Assembly (NCBI RefSeq): GCF_002003665.1 | Contig: NZ_JATM01000003.1 | Coordinates: 62,001-126,000, forward strand | DNA length: 64,000 nucleotides | Direction of reading: 5' to 3' | Source: Bombella intestini | GTDB taxonomy: Bacteria; Pseudomonadota; Alphaproteobacteria; Acetobacterales; Acetobacteraceae | Shown: positions 25,322-36,162 of the stretch, in pieces | How positions within the stretch are numbered: the first letter of the stretch is position 1 | How the letters are laid out: each line of letters begins with the position of its first letter | Made by a program: the position numbers and the translations under genes | The notes under the pieces: model-generated | What the model was told of the DNA's origin: nothing | Database searches by the model: none | Seen by the model: the letters and a program-made list of their open reading frames with translations, nothing else

Positions 25322-25675
25322 TCAGTCATCACGGCTGAAGCGGCGTGTCGGCATCTCATTTTCCAGCGGATGGGCACTGTCTAGAACATCAACCTCAATG
25401 ATCCAGAGGTCGGGATCGTAGCGTTTCTGCCGTTCCAAATAGGCAGTTGCTTGCACCATGGCACTTTCTTCGCCGTTATCTTCAAAGGCTTGGCGATGCC
25501 ATGTTGCGCCTTGTTCCCGTACTACAGCGATTTTTCCGTCTCTGCCATTCAGTACAATAAAAACGCTGCCGGCGTCTTCATCACCTTTATGGGCGAGGAC
25601 AGCAACTAGACCATTTTGGTTGAGGTGTCGGAGGGTCGCCCGGACCCAGAATCCTGTTTTTAGACCATAAAACAT
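25322..25675 (-). CDS. DUF1491 family protein
   Basis: The ATG at 25675 with AAGGAA upstream gives 117 residues; an earlier start would intrude on the preceding gene. The pattern (LKTGFWVRATLRHLN, VLAHKGDEDAGSVF, YDPDLWIIEVD) fits DUF1491, a small alphaproteobacterial family of unknown role. It follows the S41 protease by 31 bases and may be co-transcribed. There is no signal peptide, so it is cytoplasmic. Confidence 0.75.
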   Translation of the reverse strand: MFYGLKTGFWVRATLRHLNQNGLVAVLAHKGDEDAGSVFIVLNGRDGKIAVVREQGATWHRQAFEDNGEESAMVQATAYLERQKRYDPDLWIIEVDVLDSAHPLENEMPTRRFSRDD

Positions 25676-25706
25676 AGGACGGTTTCCTTGAGGAGTGGAG
25701 GAACAG

Positions 25707-27653
25707 CTACGGAGTAGCCGGTGCTGCTGGATGGAGCATGCCACTGTCCGGAAGGGGTAGGATGGCCGTGTGGTAGGCATGAGGCAGGATAAAGAGTGCG
25801 AACGTGGCGGATAGATCAGCCGGACCGGGAGGGGCAGGCGGGCAGACCTGCCTTAGGGCAAGGCGTGTCTTTTCTGGGCTATCTGCGTGGATAAGGCGGG
25901 ATTGATGCAGCGTATCGGCCATAAGGGAATGTCCATCCCGGAGGGCTGATAGCTGTTCCTGTAGGGAGAACTGCCCTTGTGGATTGGTGCAGAGCTGGGG
26001 CAGTACGCCAAGCCCTTGCAAGGCCCAGCCTTGAGGGGCTGTAATGTGCGCCCATGTCAGAGAGAGGTGGCCACCATTGGGCATGATGGATGAGATTTGA
26101 ACCATGCCTTTGCCGAAGGTGCTGCTGCCCGTCACAACAGCCCGCTGCTGGTCGGCGAGTGCTGCGGCCAGAACTTCGGCTGCACTGCCTGTGTCTTGAT
26201 CGACCAGTAGGGCCAGAGGGGTATTATTAGTCAAATCCCCTCCCTGAATACTCCAGACGTGATTGGCTTCTGCAGCCCGCCCTTCGGTTGTGGCAATCAC
26301 GCCGTGGTCAAGAAAAAGGGCGGCTGTCATGACAGCTTGTTGCAGGATTCCACCGTGGTTGCCTCGCAGGTCCAATACCAGTCCGGGCAGGGGCGGTGCG
26401 GGGAGTGATTTGGGCGAGCTGTTGTTGGGAGGGGTATCTGGCAAAAGGGTGGAAAGATACTGGCTGACTTCCTCCGCCGTGCGGCTGGAGAAATGGGTGA
26501 CTCGTAATATGGGATAGCGACCTTCCCGTTCAGGGAAAACGCTTTCATCGGCCATGCGCCCACGGGTAAAACTCCGCATGAGGTGGTGACCATCTTGAGT
26601 ACGGAACTCCAACGTTACAGCACTGCCAGTAGGGCCAGTCAGCATGGACTGAAGGGCCGGGAGAGTCATTTGGCGTGTGCTTTGGTGGTCAAGACCAGTC
26701 AGGCTGTCGCCCGGTATGATGCCAGCATCCCATAGGGGACTATTGAGATTGAGTGCCGCAACAACAGGAAAATGCGCCCGTGTCCGGCGGAGGGTCAAAC
26801 CAACACTTGCGGGAGGTTCGGGTGGTGTTTGGTCATGTGTGATTGTGTCGGACCGGCTGGGCGGTGGTGGGGGGGATTGGTAACGGGAATAGGGGTCTAG
26901 TCTGGCTAGCATCCCATTTAAGAAGCGGTTCAGGAGGGTTTCATCACTCATGAGCTGGAACTGGGGAACATCCCTGCGCAAAAGAGCAATGAGCTGGAGA
27001 CTTAGATGGCTCCAGCCAGCCACGTCGTCTTTATCAGGTGTACGGGTGGAGAGTAGCAGGTGATGGTCGTAGAGCAGGCTCACACGGGCCGGGCTGAATA
27101 TAGTCCCCGGTTGGACTGTAAACGTGAAACTGGCTGACGGAACTTGCCCGTGGCCTGGTGCTTTCAAGGACTGGGGGATTTCCAACAAAGCTTGCATTCC
27201 CCAGAGGCACAGTTCCTGTGGGGTGTGTGGTGCCAGCGTCCGGGGCAGCATGAATGTGAGAGCTGTGGATAATGTCAGCTCTGCCTGCCGGTCCTCATCG
27301 GTAAAGTCCGGGAGTGCCGGGGGGACGGGAGCGGCTGTGCTGGTGGGGGCGGTAGGATTGGACGGCGGTGCGGGACTGGTTGCTGTTGTTAAGTGAGCTG
27401 CTTTTGCGGGCAGAGTCCCGGCCTGAGACAGGGACACGGCATTAGACGGGCTGACAAAATGATGGAGTAGCTGGTGCCAGAACGGATGGGCCTGCACAGG
27501 CTGTGCCGTAGCAGGGCCGGACATCAGCATCCCAGAAAGGGTGACCCCGGTAAGGGTTGTGCGGATGGAACGCAAGGGGCGAACTGGCATCATGGATGCG
27601 ATGGACCGGACTAATGAAGAAAAGGGAGGATGAAAAAACCGGTACGCTGCCAT
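25707..27653 (-). CDS. S41 family C-terminal processing protease
   Basis: The 648-residue exported protease has a signal/anchor segment near 24-50, a low-complexity alanine/proline-rich stretch, a PDZ domain (about 275-345: VGLTLRR, LWDAGIIPGDSL) and the S41 catalytic domain (about 365-600). The catalytic Ser is in DTGSAAEV and the Lys in STFGKGMVQ, spaced as in CtpA/Prc. The N-terminal region is unusually long and proline-rich. It cleaves periplasmic substrates at their C-termini in other bacteria; no substrate is indicated. It stops 31 bases before DUF1491. Confidence 0.85.
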   Translation of the reverse strand: MAAYRFFHPPFSSLVRSIASMMPVRPLRSIRTTLTGVTLSGMLMSGPATAQPVQAHPFWHQLLHHFVSPSNAVSLSQAGTLPAKAAHLTTATSPAPPSNPTAPTSTAAPVPPALPDFTDEDRQAELTLSTALTFMLPRTLAPHTPQELCLWGMQALLEIPQSLKAPGHGQVPSASFTFTVQPGTIFSPARVSLLYDHHLLLSTRTPDKDDVAGWSHLSLQLIALLRRDVPQFQLMSDETLLNRFLNGMLARLDPYSRYQSPPPPPSRSDTITHDQTPPEPPASVGLTLRRTRAHFPVVAALNLNSPLWDAGIIPGDSLTGLDHQSTRQMTLPALQSMLTGPTGSAVTLEFRTQDGHHLMRSFTRGRMADESVFPEREGRYPILRVTHFSSRTAEEVSQYLSTLLPDTPPNNSSPKSLPAPPLPGLVLDLRGNHGGILQQAVMTAALFLDHGVIATTEGRAAEANHVWSIQGGDLTNNTPLALLVDQDTGSAAEVLAAALADQQRAVVTGSSTFGKGMVQISSIMPNGGHLSLTWAHITAPQGWALQGLGVLPQLCTNPQGQFSLQEQLSALRDGHSLMADTLHQSRLIHADSPEKTRLALRQVCPPAPPGPADLSATFALFILPHAYHTAILPLPDSGMLHPAAPATP

Positions 27654-27771
27654 GCTGTTTCTTTCAGAGGCAGGACCGGGCAGGGTTAAATATACCCGTT
27701 ACGGACTGGAGACGCATCGTTGCAGAAGAACGCCCCCAGCCCATTATGCCGCATTGTAGGAAGAAGGGAAG

Positions 27772-30519
27772 TCAGAAAGGAAGGTCATCCTCGCTGATAT
27801 TTTTTTGTGGAGTATCCTTCTTGCGGGTAGTGCGTTTTGAAGTCGTGGCACTACTGGCCGTTTTCGTAGCAGCACTTTTCTTCTTCGTAGCGCTGGACGC
27901 TTTGGTCTTTGTAGTGGTTGCCTTTTTTGTGGTGCTCTTGGAAGTCGCATCCTTCTTGGTGGCAGTCTTTTTAGCCGCTGTCTTTTTCGTGGCTGTCTTG
28001 CGCCCCCCCTTCAGAGGTTTACCCTTTTCTTCCAGCAGGGTGAGGGCCTCTTCCAGCGTCACGTCATCCATCGAGTCTCCCTTAGGGAGGGTTGCGATGA
28101 TCTGCCCGTGTTGAACATAGGGGCCAAAGCGGCCCTTACGCACCATGACCGCCTCGCCATCCTTGGGATGCGCTCCGAGCGTGCGGATGGAGGCGAGCTT
28201 TTTGGCCAGAGCGTCAACCGCCCGGTTCAGCCCTATAGTCAGGACATCATCATCTTTACTGAGCGCACCATAGATGCTGCCCATCTTGACGAAAGGTCCA
28301 AAACGGCCAAGGCCCGCGGTAATCATTTCGCCCGTTTCCGGGTGGGGGCCGACCTCACGAGGAAGTGAGAGCAGGCCAATAGCCTCCTTTAGGGTCAGCT
28401 CTTCTCCATTTCGGTCTTTGGGAATGGTGGCCCGTTTCGGTTTGGCCTTCTTATCCTCCGGGTCTGGCTCGCCACGCTGGACATACAGCCCGTAAGGCCC
28501 ACGCCGGAGGGTGATGTCCTCACCCGTGGCAGGGTCATGGCCCAATAGGCGCATCCCATCGGGCAGGGCGGTTTCTTCACCATTATCGACCGTTAGAGGG
28601 CGGGTGACTCGACATTCCGGATAGTTGGAACAGCCAAGGAATGCACCATGCCGCCCCAGTTTGAGGCCCAGCCGTCCATCAGTGCAGGAGGGGCAGCTGC
28701 GTGGATCGCTGCCATCCGGACGGGTAGGGAAGAAGTGGTTGCCGAGGTCTTGATCCAGTGCATCAATAACATCGGAAATTTTCAGGTCTTTTGTTTTGGC
28801 GACCGTAGCGGAGAAGTCGTGCCAGAAGGCGGACATGACATCATGCCAATCAGCCCGTCCGTCTGAAATGTCATCCAGCTGTGTTTCTAGTGAAGCAGTG
28901 AATCCTGTATCCACATAACGCTGGAAGAAGGAGGTTAGGAAGGCCGTTACCAGCCGCCCCCGATCCTCCGGGACGAAGCGGCGGGCATCAAGACGCACAT
29001 AATTGCGGTCCCGCAGAACGCTGAGAATGGAGGCATAGGTGGAGGGACGCCCAATGCCGATTTCCTCCATCTTTTTAACCAGCGATGCTTCAGAATAACG
29101 GGGAGGCGGCTGGGTGAAATGCTGCTCGGCCTCTACGGTCTTTGTGCCCAGCTGGTCGCCTTCTTTCATGCTTGGGAGGAGGCGGTTCTGGTCGTCATCG
29201 CCGCCTTTCTCTTTATCGTCATGGCCTTCGATATAGAGCTTCAGGAAGCCATCAAAAGCGATGATGGAACCGGTAGCCCGTAGAAGAGTTTGTTCTTTTC
29301 CATCGCCAATGGTGATGGCTGTCTGGTCCAGTTCGGCGGACTGCATCTGGGAGGCTACAGCGCGTTTCCAGATCAGCTCATAAAGCCGTTTTTGATCGGC
29401 TGTGAGGACGGAAGCTACCGCCGCAGGCGTGCGGGCAACATCGGTCGGGCGGATGGCCTCGTGGGCTTCCTGCGCATTCTTGGCTTTTGTGGCGTAGGAA
29501 CGAGGCTTATCCGGGCAGTAGTCCTTACCGAAGGCGGAGCCGATGTGAGAGCGGATGGCCTGCACGGCCTCCGAGGCCATCGTGACGCCATCGGTACGCA
29601 TATAGGTGATGAGACCGACCGTTTCGCCATTTAGGTCCACACCTTCATAAAGCTGCTGGGCCGTCCGCATGGTGGTCTGGGCGCTCATGCCCAGCTTGCG
29701 GGAGGCCTCCTGCTGGAGGGTGGAGGTGGTGAAGGGCGGAGCCGGGTTACGGCGTGTCCGCTTCCGTTCGATTTTTCGCACGCTGAGGGCGGAGGAACGG
29801 ACCAGATCACGGGCTTTATGGGCTGTTTCTTCGTTGGGTAGAGCGAACTGGTCGAGCTTCTTGCCCTCTAGATGCGTCAGCTTTGCCGTGAAGTCTGCCT
29901 TGTCAGGAGTCGTGAAGAGGCCTTCCACGCTCCAATATTCTTTGGGCTTGAAGACCTCAATCTCCGCCTCCCGCTCGCAGATCAGGCGCAGGGCGACAGA
30001 CTGGACACGTCCTGCACTGCGGCTTCCCGGTAACTTACGCCAGAGGACGGGGGATAGGGTGAAGCCCACCAGATAATCCAGCGCACGGCGTGCTAGATAG
30101 GCGTCAATGAGAGGTTGGTCGAGCGTACGAGGGGCCTTCATCGCTGTGGCGATGGCATTTTTGGTAATCTCGTTGAAGGTAACCCGCTCGACCTCAATAT
30201 TTTTGAGGAGCTTCTTTTCCTCTAGGGCGCTGCGAACGTGCCACGAAATCGCCTCGCCCTCTCTATCCGGGTCGGTGGCGAGGATCAGTTTGCTAGCACC
30301 CTTGAGGGCCTTGGCAATGGTGGCGATCTGTTTGGAGCCACGCTCATCAGTTTGCCACGACATGGCAAAGTTCTCATCTGGGCGGACGCTGCCATCCTTG
30401 GGGGGAAGGTCCCGTACATGACCAAAAGAGGCGATGACGGTGTAATCGCTGCCGAGATAACGGTTGATGGTCTTTGCCTTGGCAGGGCTTTCTACAACCA
30501 CAACATTCTTCACTGCCAT
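27772..30519 (-). CDS. topA: DNA topoisomerase I
   Basis: The 915-residue type IA topoisomerase relaxes negative supercoils. It opens with the TOPRIM VVVESPAKAKTIN; the active Tyr is in GLITYMRTDG and a zinc-ribbon-like C-terminal repeat has CPSC...CSNYPEC. Several further C-terminal ribbon-like repeats follow (RRGPYGLYVQ, GRFGPFVKMG, GRFGPYVQHG). The last 80 residues are almost wholly K, T, A and S, a strongly basic tail seen in some alphaproteobacterial TopA. GGGAAA precedes the ATG. It lies 55 bases after dprA. Confidence 0.93.
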   Translation of the reverse strand: MAVKNVVVVESPAKAKTINRYLGSDYTVIASFGHVRDLPPKDGSVRPDENFAMSWQTDERGSKQIATIAKALKGASKLILATDPDREGEAISWHVRSALEEKKLLKNIEVERVTFNEITKNAIATAMKAPRTLDQPLIDAYLARRALDYLVGFTLSPVLWRKLPGSRSAGRVQSVALRLICEREAEIEVFKPKEYWSVEGLFTTPDKADFTAKLTHLEGKKLDQFALPNEETAHKARDLVRSSALSVRKIERKRTRRNPAPPFTTSTLQQEASRKLGMSAQTTMRTAQQLYEGVDLNGETVGLITYMRTDGVTMASEAVQAIRSHIGSAFGKDYCPDKPRSYATKAKNAQEAHEAIRPTDVARTPAAVASVLTADQKRLYELIWKRAVASQMQSAELDQTAITIGDGKEQTLLRATGSIIAFDGFLKLYIEGHDDKEKGGDDDQNRLLPSMKEGDQLGTKTVEAEQHFTQPPPRYSEASLVKKMEEIGIGRPSTYASILSVLRDRNYVRLDARRFVPEDRGRLVTAFLTSFFQRYVDTGFTASLETQLDDISDGRADWHDVMSAFWHDFSATVAKTKDLKISDVIDALDQDLGNHFFPTRPDGSDPRSCPSCTDGRLGLKLGRHGAFLGCSNYPECRVTRPLTVDNGEETALPDGMRLLGHDPATGEDITLRRGPYGLYVQRGEPDPEDKKAKPKRATIPKDRNGEELTLKEAIGLLSLPREVGPHPETGEMITAGLGRFGPFVKMGSIYGALSKDDDVLTIGLNRAVDALAKKLASIRTLGAHPKDGEAVMVRKGRFGPYVQHGQIIATLPKGDSMDDVTLEEALTLLEEKGKPLKGGRKTATKKTAAKKTATKKDATSKSTTKKATTTKTKASSATKKKSAATKTASSATTSKRTTRKKDTPQKNISEDDLPF

Positions 30520-30574
30520 GAGTTTTTCCCGGTCTCTGGTGTCCTGACGATAGGCTGCCTATGGCTGATGCCCG

Positions 30575-31810
30575 CTAGTGGAGACGTGTGATCTGTCCAT
30601 CTTCATGCCGTTGGACAGCCCCGTTAATCTCCAGTTCGATGAGTATTGCCGCAACTTCTGAGATGGACAACTGACAGCGTGATGCAATCTCGTCAACAGT
30701 GGAGGGGGTATGCGCCAGCAGGGAGAGGATATTTTTTTCGTCTGATGTCCAGACATTTCCCCCCGTTGCAGAGGTGTTTTGCTGGGTAGGCATGGCTGAT
30801 ATGGCGGGGTTTGATTCTGTCTTTCGCTGGATGGAATCGTCCATGGAGGCAAAAAGCGATGACTGGCGTGGAGGTGGTCTTTCCCAAGGTGCCAGCCCAT
30901 GGTCTGGCAGGGGGGCATCGTCTAATGCTGCGAGAATGTCCTCAAATTGTTCGACCAGTATGGCCTGATTTTGTTTCAATAGGTCATTCCCGCCGCTGGA
31001 ACGTGGGTCTCCGGGAAAGCCGGGTATAGCAAAAAGGAGTCGCCGGAAACTAAGTGCGAGTCGAGCCGTGATGAGCGTGCCGGAGCGTCTGGCTGCCTCG
31101 ACAAGCAGGCAACCACGGGAGAGACCGGCAATAAGGTGGTTACGGCGTGGAAAATGTCGGGCATTAGCAGGCATACCGGGTGGATATTCTGTAATCAGAC
31201 ATCCTTGCTGAGCGATGTCTGCCTGCAACCGGGCATGTTCGGGTGGGTAGGTGACATCCAGCCCACCGGGTAGGGCTGCGATAGTCCGACCAAAAGGAAG
31301 GGCACTACGATGGGCGGCACCATCAATCCCACGGGCAAGGCCAGACACGATAGTGAGACCGGCTTCTGCCAGACCGGAGGCAAAATCCTCGGTTAGTTTT
31401 AGAGCGGGGCTGGAGGCCTTACGGGCACCGACAATGGCAAGGGATGGTGATGATAGCAGCTTTGTCCTGCCCTGAGCAAAGAGCAGTACGGGGGCATTGG
31501 GTAAACCAGCCAGCAAACCCGGATAATCGGTATCCGAGCGCAATAGATGGCAGGCCCCTTGCCGCTCTAGTCGGGCGATTTCATCTTCTATTTGTGAGAG
31601 AGAGGGTATGGCGGGGACTGGGCGGCCAGAGAGGCGGGCACGGGCAGGCAAAGCTGCAATGGCCTGTTCTGCCGCTCCGTAAAGGCCCATCAGACGGCTG
31701 AATGTGGCACTGCCGATGCCTTTTGTGCGGGCCAGCCGCAAGCGGGCAAGACGTTCCGCTGTTGTCAGGCTGGCTTCTTGTGACGCAGCAGGATCATTTC
31801 TGCCCGACAC
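30575..31810 (-). CDS. dprA: DNA processing protein, natural transformation
   Basis: The 411-residue protein carries the DprA Rossmann core (about 95-300: LAIVGARKASS, IVSGLARGIDGAAH, NRGCLLVEA-like RGCLLVEAARRSG) and a C-terminal winged helix (about 345-405). DprA loads RecA on incoming single strands. It starts with GTG and overlaps plsY by 17 bases. comEC lies 4 kb away. Together these indicate a conserved DNA-uptake pathway, though the other competence genes are not in view. Confidence 0.92.
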   Translation of the reverse strand: MSGRNDPAASQEASLTTAERLARLRLARTKGIGSATFSRLMGLYGAAEQAIAALPARARLSGRPVPAIPSLSQIEDEIARLERQGACHLLRSDTDYPGLLAGLPNAPVLLFAQGRTKLLSSPSLAIVGARKASSPALKLTEDFASGLAEAGLTIVSGLARGIDGAAHRSALPFGRTIAALPGGLDVTYPPEHARLQADIAQQGCLITEYPPGMPANARHFPRRNHLIAGLSRGCLLVEAARRSGTLITARLALSFRRLLFAIPGFPGDPRSSGGNDLLKQNQAILVEQFEDILAALDDAPLPDHGLAPWERPPPRQSSLFASMDDSIQRKTESNPAISAMPTQQNTSATGGNVWTSDEKNILSLLAHTPSTVDEIASRCQLSISEVAAILIELEINGAVQRHEDGQITRLH

Positions 31811-32429
31811 GAGGTTCCGTTCCGCTACAAAGGCGGGCGATATTGCCGTAGTGGCGCAGAAGAATCAGTAGGGTGATTAGAGCTGCAGCAATAGGCCGTG
31901 CGGACATGATGGGCGCAAGAGAGAACGCCACCATCAGGAAAGGTGCTGCTAAAAACGCCAGCAACGCCCCAACAGAGGAAATTTTGCTAAGGCGTACCCC
32001 TGCTAGCCAGAGGATCGTGCAGAGCAGCCCGACCGGCCAGCACATGCCCCAGAAGACACCGATTCCCGTGGCGACACCCTTGCCACCTCGGAAACCTAGC
32101 CAAATAGGGAAGCAATGACCCAATACGACTGCACACCCTGCTACGGAGAGGCAGAGTGCCGTATTATGCGGCGAGAGTGCCTCTGCCAGCAGGACAGCGA
32201 GCAGCCCTTTGAAGGCATCTAGGAAAAGAGTAGCAGCAGCGAGGCCCTTACGTCCCGTCCGCAGCACATTGGTAGCCCCGATATTGCCGGAACCAATGCG
32301 CCTGATATCGCCTTGTCCACTCATTGCCGTGAGTAGGAGGCCAAACGGGATGCTCCCCAGAAGATATGCCACAAGGGCGATGACGGGCAGACTGGGGGGC
32401 ATGAGGGTCCAGGTCAGGATACCACTCAT
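31794..32429 (-). CDS. plsY: glycerol-3-phosphate acyltransferase
   Basis: The 211-residue integral membrane enzyme acylates glycerol-3-phosphate with acyl-phosphate, the first step of phospholipid synthesis. It has five or more hydrophobic helices and the three PlsY motifs: SIPFG, GSGNIGATNVLR and GFRGGKGVAT. Its ATG overlaps the pyrC' stop by four bases. It belongs to the gltX-pyrB-pyrC'-plsY-dprA transcription unit. Confidence 0.95.
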   Translation of the reverse strand: MSGILTWTLMPPSLPVIALVAYLLGSIPFGLLLTAMSGQGDIRRIGSGNIGATNVLRTGRKGLAAATLFLDAFKGLLAVLLAEALSPHNTALCLSVAGCAVVLGHCFPIWLGFRGGKGVATGIGVFWGMCWPVGLLCTILWLAGVRLSKISSVGALLAFLAAPFLMVAFSLAPIMSARPIAAALITLLILLRHYGNIARLCSGTEPRVGQK

Positions 32430-33703
32430 GAAGAGAGACCTTCAGCGGTGAAGACTTCCCTGCCGTGATGGAAGGTCCGCAAGATACGGCCTTTGAGCGT
32501 TTGACCATCAAAGGGAGTGTTCTGCGCCCGACCGGGCAGATCGCCCGCTGTAACTGTCCATTCTTCTTCAGGATTGAAGAGGCAGAGGTCAGCCGCCGCA
32601 CCGATGGCGAGCGTGCCGGCTTCCAGTCCTAGTAGACGGGCCGGGGCCACAGTGAGCAGACGCAAGGCATCCAGTAAGGGTAGGCCTGCCCGCAGTGTTA
32701 CTCCCAGCAGGGTAACAAGACCGGTCCCGCCAGCACGGGCTTGTGCGAAGGGGAGACGTTTGTCATCCGCATCGGCGGGGCTGTGGTCGGAGGCGATGGC
32801 ATCAATGGTACCATCGGCTAGACCGGCCAGCACAGCCTGTCGGTCCGCTTCCAGACGCAAAGGCGGGGAGAGTTTGGCATAGGTACGGAAGTCACCAATA
32901 TCCGCTTCCGTCATAGCAAAGTAGGGTGGTGCCGTGTCGCAGGTGACACGGATTCCCCGTTTCTTAGCTTCGGCAATTAGACCAAGAGCTTCGCCAGTGG
33001 AGACATGCCCGAAATGGATGCGTGCCCCGGTCAGTTCGGCTAGGCGGAGGTCACGGGCGACCATCATGGCCTCAGCACAGGCGGGAATCTGTGGCAGCCC
33101 CATCTTTACAGCCTGCGGGCTAGCTGTTGCACAGCCCCCTTTGGCGAGGGATGGGTCTTCCGGATGCAGGATGATAACTGTGTCCAAAAAGCCAGAATAA
33201 GCCAGCAGGTTACGCATCTGCTTGGTATCGGCAATGGCACGAGCTCCATCGGTGAAGCCAACCGCTCCGGCTTTTTTCAGTAGTCCGATTTCAGCCATTT
33301 CCACGCCGGCACAGCCTTTTGTCAGCGCACCGTAAGGGTGGATAGAGACAAGACCTGTCTCCTCACCACGGCGGCGGATGTAATGGACAAGTGCTGGATT
33401 ATCGATGGCTGGGTCAGTATCAGGAAGCAGAGCTAGGGAGGTAATTCCCCCCGCTACGGCAGCCTGAATGCCGGAATCAATGCTTTCCCGATATTCAGCC
33501 CCCGGTTCGCCAAAACTGGCTCGCATATCCACAAGGCCAGGGCAGAGGACTGCCCCCTTGCCATCCACAATACGGGCGGCCTTGGGGGCCTCCTTGGGGT
33601 CGATTGCGGCAATGCGGCCGTTTTCAACCAGCAGGCTTCCCTTGCCATCCCGCCCGGAGGCAGGGTCGATCAGTCGGACATTCTCAAAAAGGATACTGCT
33701 CAT
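32426..33703 (-). CDS. pyrC: dihydroorotase-like protein PyrC', probably non-catalytic
   Basis: The 425-residue protein has the class I dihydroorotase fold, with HPEDPSL, HFGHVST and SDHSPAD conserved. The first metal-binding site, HxH in active enzymes, is replaced: [14 protein letters not shown] has R and S instead. This is the hallmark of the PyrC' proteins of proteobacteria, which support assembly of the aspartate transcarbamoylase complex without catalysing the reaction. It overlaps pyrB by four bases, which fits a complex partner. A genuine dihydroorotase gene should lie elsewhere in the genome. The non-catalytic role here is inferred. Confidence 0.85.
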   Translation of the reverse strand: MSSILFENVRLIDPASGRDGKGSLLVENGRIAAIDPKEAPKAARIVDGKGAVLCPGLVDMRASFGEPGAEYRESIDSGIQAAVAGGITSLALLPDTDPAIDNPALVHYIRRRGEETGLVSIHPYGALTKGCAGVEMAEIGLLKKAGAVGFTDGARAIADTKQMRNLLAYSGFLDTVIILHPEDPSLAKGGCATASPQAVKMGLPQIPACAEAMMVARDLRLAELTGARIHFGHVSTGEALGLIAEAKKRGIRVTCDTAPPYFAMTEADIGDFRTYAKLSPPLRLEADRQAVLAGLADGTIDAIASDHSPADADDKRLPFAQARAGGTGLVTLLGVTLRAGLPLLDALRLLTVAPARLLGLEAGTLAIGAAADLCLFNPEEEWTVTAGDLPGRAQNTPFDGQTLKGRILRTFHHGREVFTAEGLSS

Positions 33704-34638
33704 GCGGGATTCTTCATGCGGGAGAGACGGTCAAGCACGGCCATACGGACGGCTACGCCCATTTCGACCTGTTCGGAGATGACGCTCTGAGGCGAATCGG
33801 CAACAGCGGAAGCAATTTCCACACCTCGGTTCATCGGGCCGGGATGCATCACCAACGCCCCCGGTTTGGCTAATGCAAGGCGGCGGCGGTCTAGCCCGAA
33901 GAGGGAGAAATATTCCCGTGCGCTAGGAACAAGTCCGCTGCCCATGCGTTCCCGCTGGACACGGAGACACATGGCGACATCCGCATCTTTCAGGGCATCG
34001 TCAATGTTGTGGTGCAGGGTGACGCCGTTCAGCGTGCCGAGAGCACCGGGGAGCAGGGTAGGAGGGCCTGCTAGATGAATGTCATTGCCCATGGCCCGCA
34101 GAAGGTGAATATCCGACCGGGCCACACGGCTATGGGCGATATCCCCGCATATGGCGATTTTCAAACCGCTAAGGCGGCCGAAGTGCCGCCGGATGGTCAG
34201 GCCATCTAGCAGGGCCTGTGTGGGGTGTTCGTGCATTCCATCGCCAGCATTGACGACACTGGCCTCAACTTTCTGCGAGAGCAGGGCCGGTGCACCACTC
34301 TGGGCATGGCGAACCACCAGTAGGTCACAATGCATGGCATTGAGGGTGGAGGCCGTGTCCAGCAGGGTTTCCCCTTTGTTGACCGAGCTTGTGGCAACAG
34401 TCATGTTCACCACATCGGCACCCAGCCGCTTAGCGGCCAGCTCGAAGCTGGTGCGTGTGCGTGTACTGTCTTCAAAGAAGAGATTGATGACGGTGCGGCC
34501 CTGTAGCACGTCCCGCGGTGCATTGCGGGAGCGGCTGAGCAGGGCGTAGCTTTCGGCGAGGTCCAGAAAAGGAGTGATGTCCTTTTCTGTCATACCCTCA
34601 ATGCCGAGAAGGTGGGGGATGTGGTGTGTGAGGCTCAT
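33700..34638 (-). CDS. pyrB: aspartate carbamoyltransferase catalytic subunit
   Basis: The 312-residue enzyme makes carbamoyl aspartate for pyrimidine synthesis. Visible motifs are the carbamoyl-phosphate site [23 protein letters not shown], and HPTQALLDG, and [11 protein letters not shown] near the C-terminus. Length is typical. It overlaps gltX and pyrC' by four bases at each side, so stoichiometric translation with pyrC' is likely. Confidence 0.95.
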   Translation of the reverse strand: MSLTHHIPHLLGIEGMTEKDITPFLDLAESYALLSRSRNAPRDVLQGRTVINLFFEDSTRTRTSFELAAKRLGADVVNMTVATSSVNKGETLLDTASTLNAMHCDLLVVRHAQSGAPALLSQKVEASVVNAGDGMHEHPTQALLDGLTIRRHFGRLSGLKIAICGDIAHSRVARSDIHLLRAMGNDIHLAGPPTLLPGALGTLNGVTLHHNIDDALKDADVAMCLRVQRERMGSGLVPSAREYFSLFGLDRRRLALAKPGALVMHPGPMNRGVEIASAVADSPQSVISEQVEMGVAVRMAVLDRLSRMKNPA

Positions 34639-36038
34639 GCGGGCAGGACACTCCGGATGCGAGCAAGAACTTCATCCCGGCCTAGTGCGGCAAGGGTGAG
34701 GTCGATTCCAGGCGATGTTGTGGTGCCTGTCATGGCAGCACGGAGCGGCTGGGCAACAGCCCCCAGCTTTAGCTCATGCTCGGCAGCGAAAGCCCGCAGG
34801 GTGCTGTCGATTCCTTCAGCCGTGAAAGGTTCCAACGCGGCGAGTTTTTCTTCCAACCCGGCCAGAACCTTCTTTCCATCTTCGCCAAGATGCTTTTCAG
34901 CCTTAGGGGTGAAGCTCAATGGCAGGCGCAGGCCAGCAAAAGAGGCGTTTTCGGCGAGTTCTACGACTGTTTTGGCTCGTTCTTTTAGCCCCGGCATGAG
35001 GGCAAGAACACGGGCCCGGACCGTCTCGTCATGGTTCAGATCGTCACGCTGTTCCAGACGCTGCATAACCAGAGCGGTCAGCCGCTCATCATCGGCACGG
35101 CGCATCCAAATGCCGTTGAGGTGGCCGAGCTTGACGTAGTCCATCCGGGAGGGGGAGCGGCCAATGCCATCTATGTCGAAGAGTTTGATCTGTTCTTCAC
35201 GGTCCAGCACTTCCGCATCGCCATGCCCCCAACCGAGGCGCAGCAGATAGTTGCAGAGGGCTTCCGGCAGGATGCCTTCCTCGCGGAAATCGACAACAGA
35301 CTGGGCACCATGACGCTTGGAGAGCTTGGCCCCATCCGGCCCATGAATGAGAGGTAGGTGGGCGAATTCTGGCAGGTCCCAGCCCATGGCACGGTAGATC
35401 ATCGCCTGGCGGAACGTGTTCGTTAGATGGTCATCGCCTCGCATGACATGCGTGATGCCCATATCGTGGTCGTCCACCACCACGGCAAGCAGATAGGTCG
35501 GGGTGCCATCGGAACGGAGCAGGATGAGGTCATCCATTTCCGCATTAGCGACACGGACTTCCCCCTGTACGAGGTCCTTGATGATGGTTTCACCATCTTT
35601 TGGAGCCTTAAGGCGGATGGCATAAGGTACGCCTTCCGGTGCTTCAGAAGGGTCACGATCACGCCATGTGCCGTCATAGCGGGGTGGGCGTTTTTCGGCA
35701 CGGGCCTTTTCACGCATGGCGGCCAGCTCTTCGGGCGTGCAATAGCAGCGATAGGCCATGCCCTTTTCCATAAGTTGGGCAACGATCTCTGCATGACGCT
35801 CCTGCCGGGTCGCCTGAAAGACGGGTTCGCCGTCCCAGTCCAGCCCCATCCATTTCAGACCGTCAAAGATGACGTCTACGGCATGTTGGGTAGAACGTTC
35901 TCGGTCCGTATCCTCAATGCGCAGGACAAATTCTCCCCCGTGATGACGGGCGAAGAGATAGTTGAACAGGGCAGCACGGGCGTTGCCGATATGGAGCAGG
36001 CCGGTGGGCGAGGGGGCAAAACGGGTACGGATCTTCAT
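34635..36038 (-). CDS. gltX: glutamyl-tRNA synthetase
   Basis: The 467-residue class I synthetase has the HIGN signature (residues 16-19, in [12 protein letters not shown]) and a KLSKR loop (238-242), plus [12 protein letters not shown]. It charges tRNA-Glu. Many alphaproteobacteria carry two GltX copies, one acting on Gln-tRNA; which this is cannot be told here. AAGGCCTTCTC precedes the ATG. It heads the leftward operon, divergent from comEC. Confidence 0.95.
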   Translation of the reverse strand: MKIRTRFAPSPTGLLHIGNARAALFNYLFARHHGGEFVLRIEDTDRERSTQHAVDVIFDGLKWMGLDWDGEPVFQATRQERHAEIVAQLMEKGMAYRCYCTPEELAAMREKARAEKRPPRYDGTWRDRDPSEAPEGVPYAIRLKAPKDGETIIKDLVQGEVRVANAEMDDLILLRSDGTPTYLLAVVVDDHDMGITHVMRGDDHLTNTFRQAMIYRAMGWDLPEFAHLPLIHGPDGAKLSKRHGAQSVVDFREEGILPEALCNYLLRLGWGHGDAEVLDREEQIKLFDIDGIGRSPSRMDYVKLGHLNGIWMRRADDERLTALVMQRLEQRDDLNHDETVRARVLALMPGLKERAKTVVELAENASFAGLRLPLSFTPKAEKHLGEDGKKVLAGLEEKLAALEPFTAEGIDSTLRAFAAEHELKLGAVAQPLRAAMTGTTTSPGIDLTLAALGRDEVLARIRSVLPA

Positions 36039-36162
36039 GAGAAGGCCTTATAACATGCCGGGATGGGTCGGGCTATCCACTTCAATGTGTCACCATGGGC
36101 TTTATCACAGGCGGTGGCATTTATGGAATGGAGGGTAACGGTAGCAATGCAGGGAGCAGAGG

